Assembly: GCF_019464495.1 (NCBI RefSeq)
Contig: NZ_CP080492.1
Coordinates: 2,666,001 to 2,730,000, forward strand
Direction: 5' to 3'
DNA length: 64,000 nucleotides
DNA from: Leucobacter luti
GTDB lineage: Bacteria; Actinomycetota; Actinomycetes; Actinomycetales; Microbacteriaceae
This document shows positions 16,093-25,089 of the stretch, piece by piece. The first letter of the stretch is position 1, and the number at the start of each line of letters is the position of its first letter. The notes under the pieces were generated by a model. The model had not been told where the DNA came from, made no database searches, and saw only the letters and a list, made by a program, of their open reading frames with translations. A program made the position numbers and the translations under genes.

Positions 16093-16722
16093 CTACGCGA
16101 GGGTGCCGTCGCGCCAGCGCCGAGCGCCAGCGTGGATCTCCTGCCCGAGCGTCGAGTACCGAAGCGCGCGGGTGGTGAGCGATGCTGCGAGCTCATCATC
16201 ATGTGCGTCGCGGTTGTCCGCGAGATCAGCGGCCCCGAGCGCCATCACGCGACAGTAGCTTGCTGCGCGTTCCAGCGCGGCCCCCAGATCTCCGGTGAAG
16301 ACCCCGCGCAGGATCGTGTCGCAGAGTTCAATAATCGCGCGCGACGTCACTGGCTCTGATGCGCCTGCCACCACCGGATCGATCGTGGCAGCCGCACTTA
16401 CGCCTCGGCGGAACTGGTCTGCGGCACCATCCGGATCCGCGTCGGCGACACGCCGAAGCAGGTAGAGGCGCCACAGCACACCGGCGAGAGAGTGGGCGGT
16501 CTGGCCGGCCCACAGTTCCGCAATGTCATGCAGTCCATCGCCGGACGCGAGACCAACGACACGCTCGACGACCTCAGGATCGGCGCCCCCGCGTACCCGA
16601 TCAAGCAGCGCCCACGACGTTTCCTGCGCGAGCCGGTGCGCCGCGCCGGCCTCGTCTGAGCCGATGATCCAGTCGAAGGTATAGCTGGGCTGGAGCACCG
16701 GACGCAGATGTTCTCGGGTCAC
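16093..16722 (-). CDS. Conserved hypothetical protein of Microbacteriaceae
   Basis: The 209-residue, mainly helical soluble protein has segments LAQETSWALLDRVR, HDIAELWAGQTAHSLAGVLWRLYLLR, GVSAAATIDPVVAGASEPV and ALERAASYCRVMALGAADLAD. I recognise this pattern from a family conserved in Microbacteriaceae. Its database entries sometimes carry the name DNA-directed RNA polymerase subunit beta, and nothing here supports that name. I chose GTG 16722 because GAGGAG lies 4 nt upstream; this removes 41 unlikely residues from the longer frame. It is divergent from tRNA-Lys. Function unknown. Confidence 0.75.
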   Translation of the reverse strand: MTREHLRPVLQPSYTFDWIIGSDEAGAAHRLAQETSWALLDRVRGGADPEVVERVVGLASGDGLHDIAELWAGQTAHSLAGVLWRLYLLRRVADADPDGAADQFRRGVSAAATIDPVVAGASEPVTSRAIIELCDTILRGVFTGDLGAALERAASYCRVMALGAADLADNRDAHDDELAASLTTRALRYSTLGQEIHAGARRWRDGTLA

Positions 16723-16863
16723 GCGACTCCTCAAAGCAATGGATGTGTGGGCGCGCACCACGTGATGTGGCGGCTCCCGTGACGGACTCCGCGAGTCTAC
16801 GCCGCGCTCGCCACGGCCGTGTGCATCAAGCGTCCGGAAAAACACGATAGATTAGACAGGTAG

Positions 16864-16936
16864 GGGCCTCTAGCTCAGTTGGTAGAGCATCGGACTTTTA
16901 ATCCGCGGGTCGCCGGTTCGAGCCCGGCGGGGCCTA
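16864..16936 (+). tRNA. tRNA-Lys (anticodon UUU)
   Basis: The acceptor GGGCCTC pairs with GGGGCCT (two G:U pairs). D arm GCTC..GAGC, anticodon stem CGGA region with loop CTTTTAA and anticodon TTT, and T arm GCCGG-TTCGAGC-CCGGC are all present. CCA is not encoded (ACTG follows). A TAGATT -10 box lies just upstream. Confidence 0.95.
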
Positions 16937-16944
16937 CTGCACAC

Positions 16945-16985
16945 TCCCCGGTCAGTCGTGTTTCACGGCTGACCGGGGATTTTTT
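16945..16985 (+). terminator. Terminator after tRNA-Lys
   Basis: TCCCCGGTCAG (16945-16955) and CTGACCGGGGA (16969-16979) form an 11-bp stem followed by six T. Confidence 0.93.
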
Positions 16986-17032
16986 CTGTGCAGACTCGGA
17001 TCTGGCGCGGGAATCGAAGCGGAGTTCGGCGC

Positions 17033-19015
17033 TCAGCCCACGTGCACCCATGGCCGGCGGCGCGGATCAGGTTCAGCCTCGCGCAAGACCTCACGTGTCA
17101 TTGGTGCGATTTCACCGTCTCCGAATAGCAGGAATCGCAGCAATTGTGTGATCGGATTCCCCTCGGTCCAGCGGAAATAAATGTGCGGTGTGCAGCCGAG
17201 TTCGTTGCGCAGGTGAAGGGCGACCGCTGCGATCGCGTTGGGCACCGAACTGCTTTCGACGGTGAGAATGCGCGCGTCGAATCGTTCAACACCACGCACG
17301 AGCAGCTCACCCTCGAAATCGGAGCTATCCTTCACGGTCACCTCAATGAACAGTGGCTTGCCAGGCGGGAGATGGTGTGCCGCGCGGGCATGCTCGAGCT
17401 TCGCTCGATATCGTTCAGGGCTGAGGTCCGTCGGCTCGTGCGCGATAAGTTGCAGCGCTGTCGGCCCCTCAGGAATGAAGCTCTCAGCGATGGGATCGAG
17501 ACGCACCGAGGTAGCGCGCAGTTCCGTCGCTCGGGAAACGCGAGAGACGAAACTCACGACGAGGATGCCCACGATGAAACACGCGGCGATCTTGATGCCG
17601 TCGGGACGCTCGATGATGTTCGCGATCGTCGTGTACACGAACACCACACTCACGATCCCGAAACCGATCGCGGCGCGGCGTTCGCCACGCGCGCGGGCTG
17701 AAAGTGCGACAGCGATCGCTGCAGAGGTGATGAGCACGAGCACCCCTGTGGCATAGGCACCGCCCTGCGCGTCGACGCTTGCTTGGAAGATCACGGTGAT
17801 CAGGAACGCAACTGCTGTGAAGACGAGCACGAGCGGCCGGGTGGCGCGCGCCCAGGCAGGCGCCATTCCGAAGCGGGGGAGATAGCGCGGCACGAGGTTC
17901 AGAAGCCCTGCCATCGCGGAGGCGCCGGCAAACCACAGGATTGCGATCGTGACCAGGTCGTAGCCCGTGCCGAAGCCCTCCCCGAGGAACTCGTGTGCGA
18001 GGTAGGCGAGGGCGCGCTCATTGGCTTTTCCGCCCTCCTGGAATTCCGCGGCGGGGATGAGCGCGACCGTGGTGATCGACGAAGCGATCAGGAATCCGCT
18101 CATGATGAGCGCTGAAGTGGTGAGGAGACGCTTCGCGCCCCGGATCCGCCCCGCCGGGTTCGCCTCAGTGTCGCTGTCGTCGCCACGGATCTGCGGCATG
18201 ACGGCGACTCCGGTCTCGAAGCCCGAGAGCCCCAGCGCCAGCTTGGGAAACACCACGAGGGCGATCGCGATCACGAACAGCGGGTTACCGTGCTGCGTGG
18301 TGAGCACGGTCCACCAATCGCCGAGCACGATCGGATTGCCGATGAGATGCGCGATTGCGACGGCGATCACCACGAGGTTGGCGAGCAGGAAGAGGCCGAC
18401 CAGCACGGTCGCGACGCGGATCGCTTCGCGGAAGCCGCGCAGGAACACGACGCCGAGCCCGGCGAGGAGTGCGAGGGTGATGACGACCTCCTGGCCGTGC
18501 AGCACCTCAGGGGCGAACGGGTTCTCGACCAAGTGCGCAGTCGCGTCTGCAGCGGAGAGCGTCATCGTGATCATGAAGTCGGTCGCCGCAAAGCCGAGGA
18601 GCGCGAGAATGGTCAGCTTGCCACCCCACCGAGGAAGGAGCTTGGCCAGCATGGCGATCGAGCCGGTGCCGTTCGGGCTCTCCTGCGCGACACGGCGGTA
18701 CACGGGAAGGGCGCCAGCGAGCGTCACGAGTACGAGCACAATGGTGGCGATCGGCGCGACCGCGCCCGCAGCAAGCGCCGCGATTGCCGGCTGGTAGCCG
18801 AGCGTGGAGAAGTAATCAACGCCGGTGAGGCACATGACACGGAACCAGTGCGTGCGGCGATCCGCGCCGGCCCTGCCGTGTGGACCGGTGTGCTCACCAG
18901 GAGCTTCCGCGGTTTCGGTGAGGAGCCAGGCGCCGAGCGCGGCCTTCGCGCTGCGTTGCTCGGGTTCTTCCGGAGCGGTTTCGAGTGAGGACGCCGCCCC
19001 AGCACTGTTGTTCAC
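17033..19015 (-). CDS. APC-superfamily permease with C-terminal cytosolic domain
   Basis: The 660-residue protein has about twelve TM segments (residues 60-500). [19 protein letters not shown] near the start of the first is a characteristic APC unwound helix, and [20 protein letters not shown] matches a second APC site. A soluble domain of about 160 residues follows ([18 protein letters not shown] onward to [13 protein letters not shown]). This layout occurs in amino-acid or potassium-type APC transporters; the substrate is unclear. GTG 19015 is chosen because TACTGT lies 6 nt before it with a TTGATC -35 box 17 bp further, which excludes the longer frame from 19057. Confidence 0.85.
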   Translation of the reverse strand: MNNSAGAASSLETAPEEPEQRSAKAALGAWLLTETAEAPGEHTGPHGRAGADRRTHWFRVMCLTGVDYFSTLGYQPAIAALAAGAVAPIATIVLVLVTLAGALPVYRRVAQESPNGTGSIAMLAKLLPRWGGKLTILALLGFAATDFMITMTLSAADATAHLVENPFAPEVLHGQEVVITLALLAGLGVVFLRGFREAIRVATVLVGLFLLANLVVIAVAIAHLIGNPIVLGDWWTVLTTQHGNPLFVIAIALVVFPKLALGLSGFETGVAVMPQIRGDDSDTEANPAGRIRGAKRLLTTSALIMSGFLIASSITTVALIPAAEFQEGGKANERALAYLAHEFLGEGFGTGYDLVTIAILWFAGASAMAGLLNLVPRYLPRFGMAPAWARATRPLVLVFTAVAFLITVIFQASVDAQGGAYATGVLVLITSAAIAVALSARARGERRAAIGFGIVSVVFVYTTIANIIERPDGIKIAACFIVGILVVSFVSRVSRATELRATSVRLDPIAESFIPEGPTALQLIAHEPTDLSPERYRAKLEHARAAHHLPPGKPLFIEVTVKDSSDFEGELLVRGVERFDARILTVESSSVPNAIAAVALHLRNELGCTPHIYFRWTEGNPITQLLRFLLFGDGEIAPMTREVLREAEPDPRRRPWVHVG

Positions 19016-19021
19016 GGCGTA

Positions 19022-19050
19022 ACAGTACGCCTGCGCAGGGTGCAGATCAA
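19022..19050 (-). promoter_or_regulatory. Promoter of the APC permease gene (leaderless)
   Basis: On the minus strand TTGATC (19050-19045) and TACTGT (19027-19022) are 17 bp apart, a near-consensus sigma-70 promoter. The GTG start at 19015 begins 6 nt after the -10 box. Confidence 0.7.
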
Positions 19051-19119
19051 GCCGCACGCCGATGTATGGTTCAGCTGTCGAGCTCGCGCCTGAACCATTG
19101 CGGGGATCTGGTCCGAGTG

Positions 19120-19310
19120 GTGCTCGCCAGTGCGCCGGTGCGCCGGTGCGCCTGTTCGCCTGGGCGCCGGTGCGCTCGTGTGCCTGTTCGCCTGTGGGCC
19201 TGTGCGCTCGTGTGCCTACGTGCTCGTGTCGCCCTGTGCCCTGTGCCCTGTGCCCTGTACCCGTGTGCTCGTGTGCTCGTGTGCTCGTTCGCCTGTGCGC
19301 TCCGCGACGA
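19120..19310. repeat. Low-complexity GTGCGCC/CCCTGTG/GTGCTCGT repeat tract
   Basis: A roughly 190-bp run of degenerate short repeats includes four CCCTGTG-type units near 19233-19262 and three GTGCTCGT units near 19263-19287. It opens the 838-bp gap (19016-19853) between the APC permease and pstB, which holds no gene I can support: frames here give only low-complexity translations. Confidence 0.7.
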
Positions 19311-19338
19311 GTGGAGGGGGTGCGTGCCCGCTATTGAG

Positions 19339-19392
19339 CCCTCCGCTCGTCGGTTTCCCTCCGCTCGTGGGTTTCCCTCCACTCGTGGGGCG
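19339..19392. repeat. 18-bp tandem repeat, three units
   Basis: Units 19339-19356, 19357-19374 and 19375-19392 share CCCTCCGCTCGTGGGTTT with one to three changes. Noncoding. Confidence 0.8.
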
Positions 19393-19512
19393 TGCTGTAC
19401 AACTCAGTCGACGCCGGTGTAGCGCTTTGGCGGTGGTGTCTTCTCCTGAGCGGGAGGGCAAGCCCGGATGAGGGGGTCCCAGCCCTGAGCATTCGATTTC
19501 ACGCAGCAAATT

Positions 19513-19577
19513 CGAACTCATGCAGGAAGGATTCCAGGCTCTGGTCCGATTGAGCGAGGATTTCCTGCGTGAGCTCG
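19513..19577. repeat. Palindromic interspersed repeat, copy 1
   Basis: CGAACTCATGCAGGAA (19513-19528) and its near-complement TTTCCTGCGTGAGCTCG (19561-19577) flank a 32-bp centre. A third related half (TTCACGCAGCAAATTCG, from 19498) lies just upstream. The same half-site sequence occurs at 19737-19825 and 57876-57960. Confidence 0.75.
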
Positions 19578-19736
19578 ACGGCGGATCGTGCATGCCCAGT
19601 TCAGGCGGGCCCAGTTCAGGCAGGCCCAGACCGGGCGGCTCCGGACCGGGCCGTGCCCAACTCAGCGTCTCCCACGCAGCGTCTCCCGCACGAGGAGCAT
19701 CGCGAGCCGGGACCCGGCGAGCCGAGGCAGAAACGA

Positions 19737-19825
19737 GTCGAGCTCACGCAGGAAATTCGAGGTCGTGCAGGGTGATTCCGGGGAATACTTCCTGCACAAG
19801 CGAGAATTTCCTGCGTGAGCTCGAC
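19737..19825. repeat. Palindromic interspersed repeat, copy 2 (perfect 22-bp arms)
   Basis: The 22-bp left arm 19737-19758 (core GAGCTCACGCAGGAAATTC) and right arm 19804-19825 are exact inverse complements. The 45-bp centre holds two shorter inverted units, GTGCAGG near 19764 and CCTGCAC near 19791, so the element is a nested four-module palindrome. It ends 28 bp before the pstB stop. Confidence 0.85.
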
Positions 19826-19853
19826 GGCCGGCGCGGGCCAAACTCAGCCGGGT

Positions 19854-20633
19854 CTACCCGAAGCGGCCCGAGACGTAGTCTTCCGTTGCCTGCACCGACG
19901 GCGTAGAGAACATGGTCGACGTGTCGTCGTACTCGATCAGCTTGCCGGGCTTACCGGTGCCCGCGATGTTGAAGAACGCGGTGCGATCTGAGACCCGCGA
20001 GGCCTGCTGCATGTTGTGGGTCACGATGACGATCGTGTATTCGCGCTTGAGCTGGTCGATGAGATCCTCGATCGCGAGCGTCGAGATCGGGTCGAGCGCA
20101 GAGCACGGCTCATCCATGAGGAGCACCTCTGGGGATACCGCGATTGCGCGAGCAATGCAGAGACGCTGTTGCTGCCCGCCGGAGAGCCCCGATCCCGGCT
20201 TGTCGAGGCGGTCCTTGACCTCGTTCCAGAGGTTCGCGCCCGAGAGCGACTTCTCGACGAGATCGTCGGCATCGCTCTTCGACATCTTGCGGTTGTTCAA
20301 CCGCACACCGGCGAGCACGTTTTCACGGATCGACATCGTGGGGAACGGGTTGGGGCGCTGGAACACCATGCCGACCTGGCGGCGCACGAGCACAGGATCG
20401 ACGCCGGCTCCGTAGAGATCTTCACCGTCAAGCAGCACTTCGCCCTCGACGCGTGCGCCGGGGATGGCCTCGTGCATCCGGTTCAGCGTGCGCAGGAACG
20501 TTGACTTGCCGCAACCGGATGGCCCAATGAACGCGGTGACGCTGCGGGGCTCGATATTCATCGTGACCCCCTCGACGGCCAAGAACTTCGAGTAGTAGAC
20601 GTTGAGGTCTGAAACCTCGATGCGCTTCGACAT
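19854..20633 (-). CDS. pstB: Phosphate ABC transporter ATP-binding protein
   Basis: The 259-residue ATPase powers the PstSCAB phosphate importer at the inner face of the membrane. It contains Walker [10 protein letters not shown] (residues 37-45), a Q-loop in [11 protein letters not shown], the ABC signature [14 protein letters not shown], Walker [14 protein letters not shown], and the H-loop [24 protein letters not shown] and [10 protein letters not shown] are characteristic of PstB. Length is standard. It is the last gene of the pstS-pstC-pstA-pstB order; no phoU lies nearby. Confidence 0.97.
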   Translation of the reverse strand: MSKRIEVSDLNVYYSKFLAVEGVTMNIEPRSVTAFIGPSGCGKSTFLRTLNRMHEAIPGARVEGEVLLDGEDLYGAGVDPVLVRRQVGMVFQRPNPFPTMSIRENVLAGVRLNNRKMSKSDADDLVEKSLSGANLWNEVKDRLDKPGSGLSGGQQQRLCIARAIAVSPEVLLMDEPCSALDPISTLAIEDLIDQLKREYTIVIVTHNMQQASRVSDRTAFFNIAGTGKPGKLIEYDDTSTMFSTPSVQATEDYVSGRFG

Positions 20634-20673
20634 GCGGTGTACTTTCCTTTGAAATGCGGATCGTGAGTGCGCG

Positions 20674-21765
20674 TTAGCGCCCGAACTTGGGGGAGAACCA
20701 CTTCGCGATGAGTCGCGCGAGGAGGTTGAGGGCCATCACGATGAGGATCAGGAGCAGGGCGGCCGCCCATGCGCGCTCGAGGAACGCGAAGGCCGGGTTG
20801 CCCTGGTTGGCGAACTGCGTGTACACGTACACGGGCAGCGACTGCATGCGATCGGAGAACAGGTTGTAGTTCATCGACGCGGTGAAGCCGGCGGTGATCA
20901 GCAGTGGAGCGGTCTCTCCGATAACCCGGGCGATGGAGAGCATGATGCCCGTCGTGATCCCTGCGATCGACGTGGGGAGCACGATCTTCAGGATCGTGCG
21001 CCACTTCGGAACACCGAGCGCATACGAGGCCTCCCGGAGTTCATTCGGCACGAGGCGCAGCATTTCCTCACTGGAACGGACGACGACCGGGATCATCAGC
21101 ACTGACAGCGCGACGGCGCCGACGATGCCCATACGCACGCCCGGGCCGAGGAACACCGCGAACAGCGCGAACGCGAACAGGCCAGCCACAATGGAGGGGA
21201 TTCCTGTCATGACGTCCACCAGGAAGGTGATGATCTTGGCAAGCCGACCCCGGCCGTACTCGACGAGGTAGATCGAGGTCATCAGCCCGAGCGGCACCGA
21301 GATGATCGTTGCCGCGAGGGTGATGAGAAGCGTGCCGATCATGGCGTGCAGTGCCCCACCGCCCTCGCCGGTCACGTTGCGCATCGAGGAGTTGAAGAAC
21401 TCGGAGTCGAGGCGCGCCATGCCGTTGTTGACGACGGTGATCGCAACTGAGATCAGCGGGACCATGGCGAGCAGGAACGCTCCGGTGACGAACGCGGTGA
21501 CCGCGCGATCAACTGCCTGGCGGCGCCCCTCAACAAATCCGGAGAGCAATGAGATGACCAGCACGTAGGCGAGGGCACCGACGAGGATTGCACCGACGAG
21601 CGAGAAGTCTGAGCCGGTTGCAGCGGCGAGCAGCCCGAAGAGGGCGAGGCCCCCAGCCAGACTTGCTCCGAGCGTGATCCATGGCGTGCTCCGTGCGAGG
21701 CGGTTGCCAGCCAGCGCTGAGCCTGCGTGGACGGGACGGACGGTGAGTGCCACTGGTGTGCTCAT
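20674..21765 (-). CDS. pstA: Phosphate ABC transporter permease
   Basis: The 363-residue protein is the PstA membrane subunit. A three-helix N-terminal part (residues 25-115, longer than in E. coli PstA) precedes the permease core of five or six TM segments, with [21 protein letters not shown]. The EAA-type loop [22 protein letters not shown], near residue 245, contacts PstB. The ending [16 protein letters not shown] is typical. I place the start at ATG 21765 because GGAAAG lies 5-6 nt upstream; ATG 21795 is an alternative giving ten more residues. Confidence 0.95.
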   Translation of the reverse strand: MSTPVALTVRPVHAGSALAGNRLARSTPWITLGASLAGGLALFGLLAAATGSDFSLVGAILVGALAYVLVISLLSGFVEGRRQAVDRAVTAFVTGAFLLAMVPLISVAITVVNNGMARLDSEFFNSSMRNVTGEGGGALHAMIGTLLITLAATIISVPLGLMTSIYLVEYGRGRLAKIITFLVDVMTGIPSIVAGLFAFALFAVFLGPGVRMGIVGAVALSVLMIPVVVRSSEEMLRLVPNELREASYALGVPKWRTILKIVLPTSIAGITTGIMLSIARVIGETAPLLITAGFTASMNYNLFSDRMQSLPVYVYTQFANQGNPAFAFLERAWAAALLLILIVMALNLLARLIAKWFSPKFGR

Positions 21766-21794
21766 CTTTTCTTTCCGTTCTGACTGCTGCAGCA

Positions 21795-22733
21795 TCAGTT
21801 CGCGGCCGAGAACTCGGCGCGGCGGCTAATAATCCACCGGGCAAGTGCGTTCACCAGGAACGTCACAACGAACAGGATCAGGCCTGTGGCGATGAGCACG
21901 TTGATGTTCTCGCCGTAGGCTTCGGGGAAGGCGAGCGCAATGTTCGCGGCGATCGTGGACGGGTTCTCCGAGGTGAGGAGACGGAAACTCACAATTCCTG
22001 TCGCCGAAAGCACCATAGCGACGGCCATGGTCTCTCCCAGCGCGCGGCCGAGGCCGAGCATCGCCGCGGAGATGATGCCGGGGCGGCCGAATGGCAGCAC
22101 CGCGAGTTTGATCATTTCCCAGCGGGTGGCGCCGAGCGCGAGCGCAGCTTCCTTATGGAGCATGGGGGCCTGCAAAAAGATCTCACGGCAAATGGCCGTC
22201 ATGATCGGGAGGATCATTACGGCCAACACGAGCGCGGCGGTGAGAATGGTGCGACCGGTGCCGGTGACGACGCCGCCGAACAGTGGGATCCAGCCGAGAT
22301 TGTCGTTGAGCCAGGCGTAGATCGGTTGCGCTGCAGGTGCGAGGACGCCGATACCCCACAGACCGAACACGACGCTTGGCACCGCGGCGAGAAGATCGAC
22401 GATGTAGCCGAGGAGCTGTGCGAGCTGACGCGGCGCGTAGTGCGAGATGAACAACGCAATACCGATCGCGAGCGGGAGGGCAATCGCGAGGGCGAGGGCA
22501 GCGGCCCAGACGGTGCCGAAGACCAGCGGGCCGACATACGCCCAGAAGTTGCTGCTGAGCAGCGAGGCGCTTTCGTCAGTTGCCACGAAGGCGGGGAGGC
22601 TGCGCGCGATCAGGAAGACCGCGACGGCAGCGAGGGTGACGAGGATCATGCTGCCCGCGAAGAGCGCGGACCGCGAGAACACGCGGTCGCCGATGCTCAG
22701 TACCGGCTTGGATGGGGCGGAGGCGACGCTCAC
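21795..22733 (-). CDS. pstC: Phosphate ABC transporter permease
   Basis: The 312-residue protein is the PstC membrane subunit. It has six TM segments, the family segment LAAVPSVVFGLWGIGVLAP near residue 112, and the EAA loop HKEAALALGATRWEMIKLAVLPFGRPGI near residue 195. MLGLGRALGETMAVAMVLS follows. It starts at GTG 22733 and is 83 bp downstream of pstS on the same strand. The short gap to pstA (29 bp) supports a single operon. Confidence 0.96.
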   Translation of the reverse strand: MSVASAPSKPVLSIGDRVFSRSALFAGSMILVTLAAVAVFLIARSLPAFVATDESASLLSSNFWAYVGPLVFGTVWAAALALAIALPLAIGIALFISHYAPRQLAQLLGYIVDLLAAVPSVVFGLWGIGVLAPAAQPIYAWLNDNLGWIPLFGGVVTGTGRTILTAALVLAVMILPIMTAICREIFLQAPMLHKEAALALGATRWEMIKLAVLPFGRPGIISAAMLGLGRALGETMAVAMVLSATGIVSFRLLTSENPSTIAANIALAFPEAYGENINVLIATGLILFVVTFLVNALARWIISRRAEFSAAN

Positions 22734-22815
22734 TCAGGCTCCTGGATCGTTGCGGGTGGGTGTGTCGAGGCTACCCGAGGTGGGGGCGCGGTGTCCCGCG
22801 CCCCCACCCAGTGGG

Positions 22816-23922
22816 TTAGCTGATGGCAGCGATTGCCGGTTCGATCTTCGCGCGCAGATCGGCGGAGATCGGAGCGGAGCCTGCAGCATCAGCTGCGATC
22901 TTCTGGCCTTCTTCGCTCACGATGTAGCTGAAGTACTCCTTGACGAGCTCAGCGTTCGCGGCGTCGGCGTACTGCTCGCAGCCCACGAGGTAGCTCACGA
23001 GCACGATCGGGTAGACACCCGCCTCTGAGGAGGTGCGGTCCAGCTTGATCGCGAGATCGTGATCTGTGCGGCCCTCTTCGAGCGGCGACTCGTCGACGAT
23101 GGCTGCTGCAGCCTCGGGGGAGTACGCGACGTAGGCGTCGCCGACCTTGATCTCGACGGTGCCGAGATCGCCCGCGCGTGAGGCGTCAGCGTAGCCGATG
23201 GTGCCAACGCCGTTGCTCACTGCCTCAACGACGCCGGAGGTGCCCTGTGCACCCTCGCCGCCGAATTCAGTCGGCCAGGATTCGATCGAGCCGACGGTCC
23301 AGTCGCTCGGAGCAGCTGCGGAGAGGTAGTCGGTGAAGTTGCCCGTGGTGCCCGACTCATCGGAGCGGTGCACGGCCGTGATGTTCAGATCGGGAAGCGT
23401 GACCCCCTCGTTCTGAGCCGCGATTGCGGGATCGTTCCACTTGGTGATCTTGCCGGCGAAGATCTGTGCGACGACAGGTGCGTCCAGCTTCAGCGAATCG
23501 ACGCCCTCAACGTTGAAGATGAGCGCGATCGGGGAGATGTATGCGGGGAATTCAACGATCCCGGTGTCTGGGGCGCACGCTTCGAACGGGCCGGCTGAGA
23601 CCTCTTCGGCCTTGAACGCGCGGTCCGAGCCAGCGAAGGCGCTTGCGCCCTGCTGGAAGGTCTCGCGGCCAGCGCCGGAGCCGGTCGGGTCGTAGTTCAC
23701 CGTGACGTCGGCGTGGGTGGTCTGGAACCCGGCGACCCATGCTTCCTGAGCCGATCCCTGTGACGAGGCGCCTGCACCGACGAGCTCGCCGGAGAGCGAA
23801 GAATTGGTGGAACCGCTGTCTGCCGTGTTGCCGGTGCCCGACTCGTTTGCGGCGCAGGAGGTCAGCGTAAGTGCGGCGAGTCCGCCGATAGCCGCGACCT
23901 TGGTCAGTGCTGAGAGCTTCAC
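22816..23922 (-). CDS. pstS: Phosphate-binding lipoprotein
   Basis: The 368-residue protein is the surface phosphate receptor. A signal peptide (VKLSALTKVAAIGGLAALTL) ends in the lipobox LTSC at about residue 20, so the mature protein is anchored by a lipid on Cys. Phosphate-site motifs follow: GAGASSQGSAQEAW, GSGAGRETFQQG, FAGSDRAFK, and HRSDESGTTGNFTDYLS. Start GTG 23922 is chosen since it gives a normal signal peptide; GTG 23982 lies on top of the -10 box and would add twenty non-signal residues. Expression should be phosphate-controlled through the PHO box at 24014-24035. Confidence 0.95.
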   Translation of the reverse strand: MKLSALTKVAAIGGLAALTLTSCAANESGTGNTADSGSTNSSLSGELVGAGASSQGSAQEAWVAGFQTTHADVTVNYDPTGSGAGRETFQQGASAFAGSDRAFKAEEVSAGPFEACAPDTGIVEFPAYISPIALIFNVEGVDSLKLDAPVVAQIFAGKITKWNDPAIAAQNEGVTLPDLNITAVHRSDESGTTGNFTDYLSAAAPSDWTVGSIESWPTEFGGEGAQGTSGVVEAVSNGVGTIGYADASRAGDLGTVEIKVGDAYVAYSPEAAAAIVDESPLEEGRTDHDLAIKLDRTSSEAGVYPIVLVSYLVGCEQYADAANAELVKEYFSYIVSEEGQKIAADAAGSAPISADLRAKIEPAIAAIS

Positions 23923-23980
23923 TGGGGGTGATCCAATCTGAGAACGGATGTGATGGTGACCGCAATTGGCCACATCCCCC

Positions 23981-24035
23981 ACGCTAGGTGGCCTGCGTGA
24001 AGCGCGGTCTGCCAGCGGGTGAACAACGGGTGAAC
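23981..24035 (-). promoter_or_regulatory. PHO box and promoter of pstSCAB
   Basis: Read on the minus strand, two adjacent 11-bp direct repeats, GTTCACCCGTT (24035-24025) and GTTCACCCGCT (24024-24014), match the actinobacterial PhoP binding unit (GTTCACC-type 11-bp direct repeats). A weaker CTTCACGCAGG repeat unit follows in phase. A TAGCGT -10 box lies at 23986-23981. The site is 92 bp upstream of the pstS start, as expected for phosphate-starvation activation by PhoP. Confidence 0.75.
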
Positions 24036-24135
24036 GAGAGGCAGCGACTCAGCAGCGTCCTCATGCCAGCCGTGTCCGAATCGTTACCTGGAGTTCAGGA
24101 GACGGCCGATCCGCTGCACGAGTTGCATGCTCGCC

Positions 24136-25089
24136 TCAGTGTTTGAGCGGATACGTTTCGACGGCGAGAATTCCGGCCCCGGGGCGCGTGCGCGAAATGT
24201 GGAACACGGAGAACCCGGCTGGCGGAAGCGCGGCAGCTGCCGCCAGATAGTCACCTGGCACACTGCCGGTGGCGAGTACGAGTTCGCGGGCGAGATCGGG
24301 CAGGACCGGGCGGTGGCTGCAGATCACAGTGTTCTTGCCCTGTTTCACGATCTTGCCCATGAGGCGCCGCGTGTCTGCAAGATCGCCTGCGTCCCAGAAA
24401 TCCTGGCTCAGGGCCTTCGTTGCGCGCACCCGTGAGCCGAGGTGCGTGGCGAGCGGTGCTACGGTCTCCAGGCAGCGGCGTGCCGTGGAGGAGCGGATCC
24501 GTTTGGGGCCGAATGCCTCGAGAATCGGTACGAGGATCTGCGCCTGCTGCTGACCTGCCACGGTGAGCGCCCGCAGATGGTCTTCGGGGGTATCCGCACC
24601 TCGGGGCTCAGCTTTGGCGTGCCGCAGCAGTGTGACCGTGCAGGTATCGAGGAGGTCATGCTCTGCGAGACGGAGAAATACGTCGTAGAGCTCTCGGTCG
24701 GCGCGATAGCTCAACCGGGCCCGTGCCTCAGCGGCTGGCACCCACTCAAGTGCCTGCACTTCGCCATTTGGCGTGAACGTCGAAGCGAGCGCCGCAGCAC
24801 CGGTGACCTCGGCTGCCCAGTACTGCACCGTCTTGCGCCGGCTGCCGCCGTTGAGGTCATAGTGGATCGTGCCGAGCATCACCCCCAGGGAAACACGGAG
24901 CCCGGTTTCCTCGAGAGTTTCGCGCACCGCTGCCTGCGGCATGCTCTCACCAGGATCGAGTTTGCCTTTGGGGAATGAGACATCCCGCTGCTTTGTGCGG
25001 TGGATCAGGAGCACCAGCAGCTGTTCGCCTGCGGGGGTGGGAACTCGCCGCCAGCACACAGTGCCAGCGGCGAGGAGATCTTCGCTCAA
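24136..25089 (-). CDS. mutT1: MutT1-like protein: NUDIX hydrolase fused to histidine phosphatase
   Basis: The 317-residue protein joins an N-terminal NUDIX domain (residues 1-130) to a C-terminal histidine-phosphatase domain (150-310). The Nudix box is [23 protein letters not shown] (residues 42-64). The phosphatase shows the LLRHAKA catalytic motif near 154, [15 protein letters not shown] near 200 and a second His in [10 protein letters not shown] near 262. Mycobacterial MutT1 has this layout and degrades 8-oxo-GTP or diadenosine polyphosphates. The start overlaps the ppk stop by 4 bases. This is the last gene of the coupled operon starting at 28863. Confidence 0.9.
   Translation of the reverse strand: MSEDLLAAGTVCWRRVPTPAGEQLLVLLIHRTKQRDVSFPKGKLDPGESMPQAAVRETLEETGLRVSLGVMLGTIHYDLNGGSRRKTVQYWAAEVTGAAALASTFTPNGEVQALEWVPAAEARARLSYRADRELYDVFLRLAEHDLLDTCTVTLLRHAKAEPRGADTPEDHLRALTVAGQQQAQILVPILEAFGPKRIRSSTARRCLETVAPLATHLGSRVRATKALSQDFWDAGDLADTRRLMGKIVKQGKNTVICSHRPVLPDLARELVLATGSVPGDYLAAAAALPPAGFSVFHISRTRPGAGILAVETYPLKH

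Noticed and set aside
17783..18988. Long plus-strand frames opposite the APC permease gene
   Set aside because: They mirror the codon pattern of the real gene, are rich in Asp/Arg/His and have no start signals.
19120..19500. Frames across the low-complexity tract before pstB
   Set aside because: Translations are simple repeats ([16 protein letters not shown] type) with no family match; they arise from the tandem repeats.
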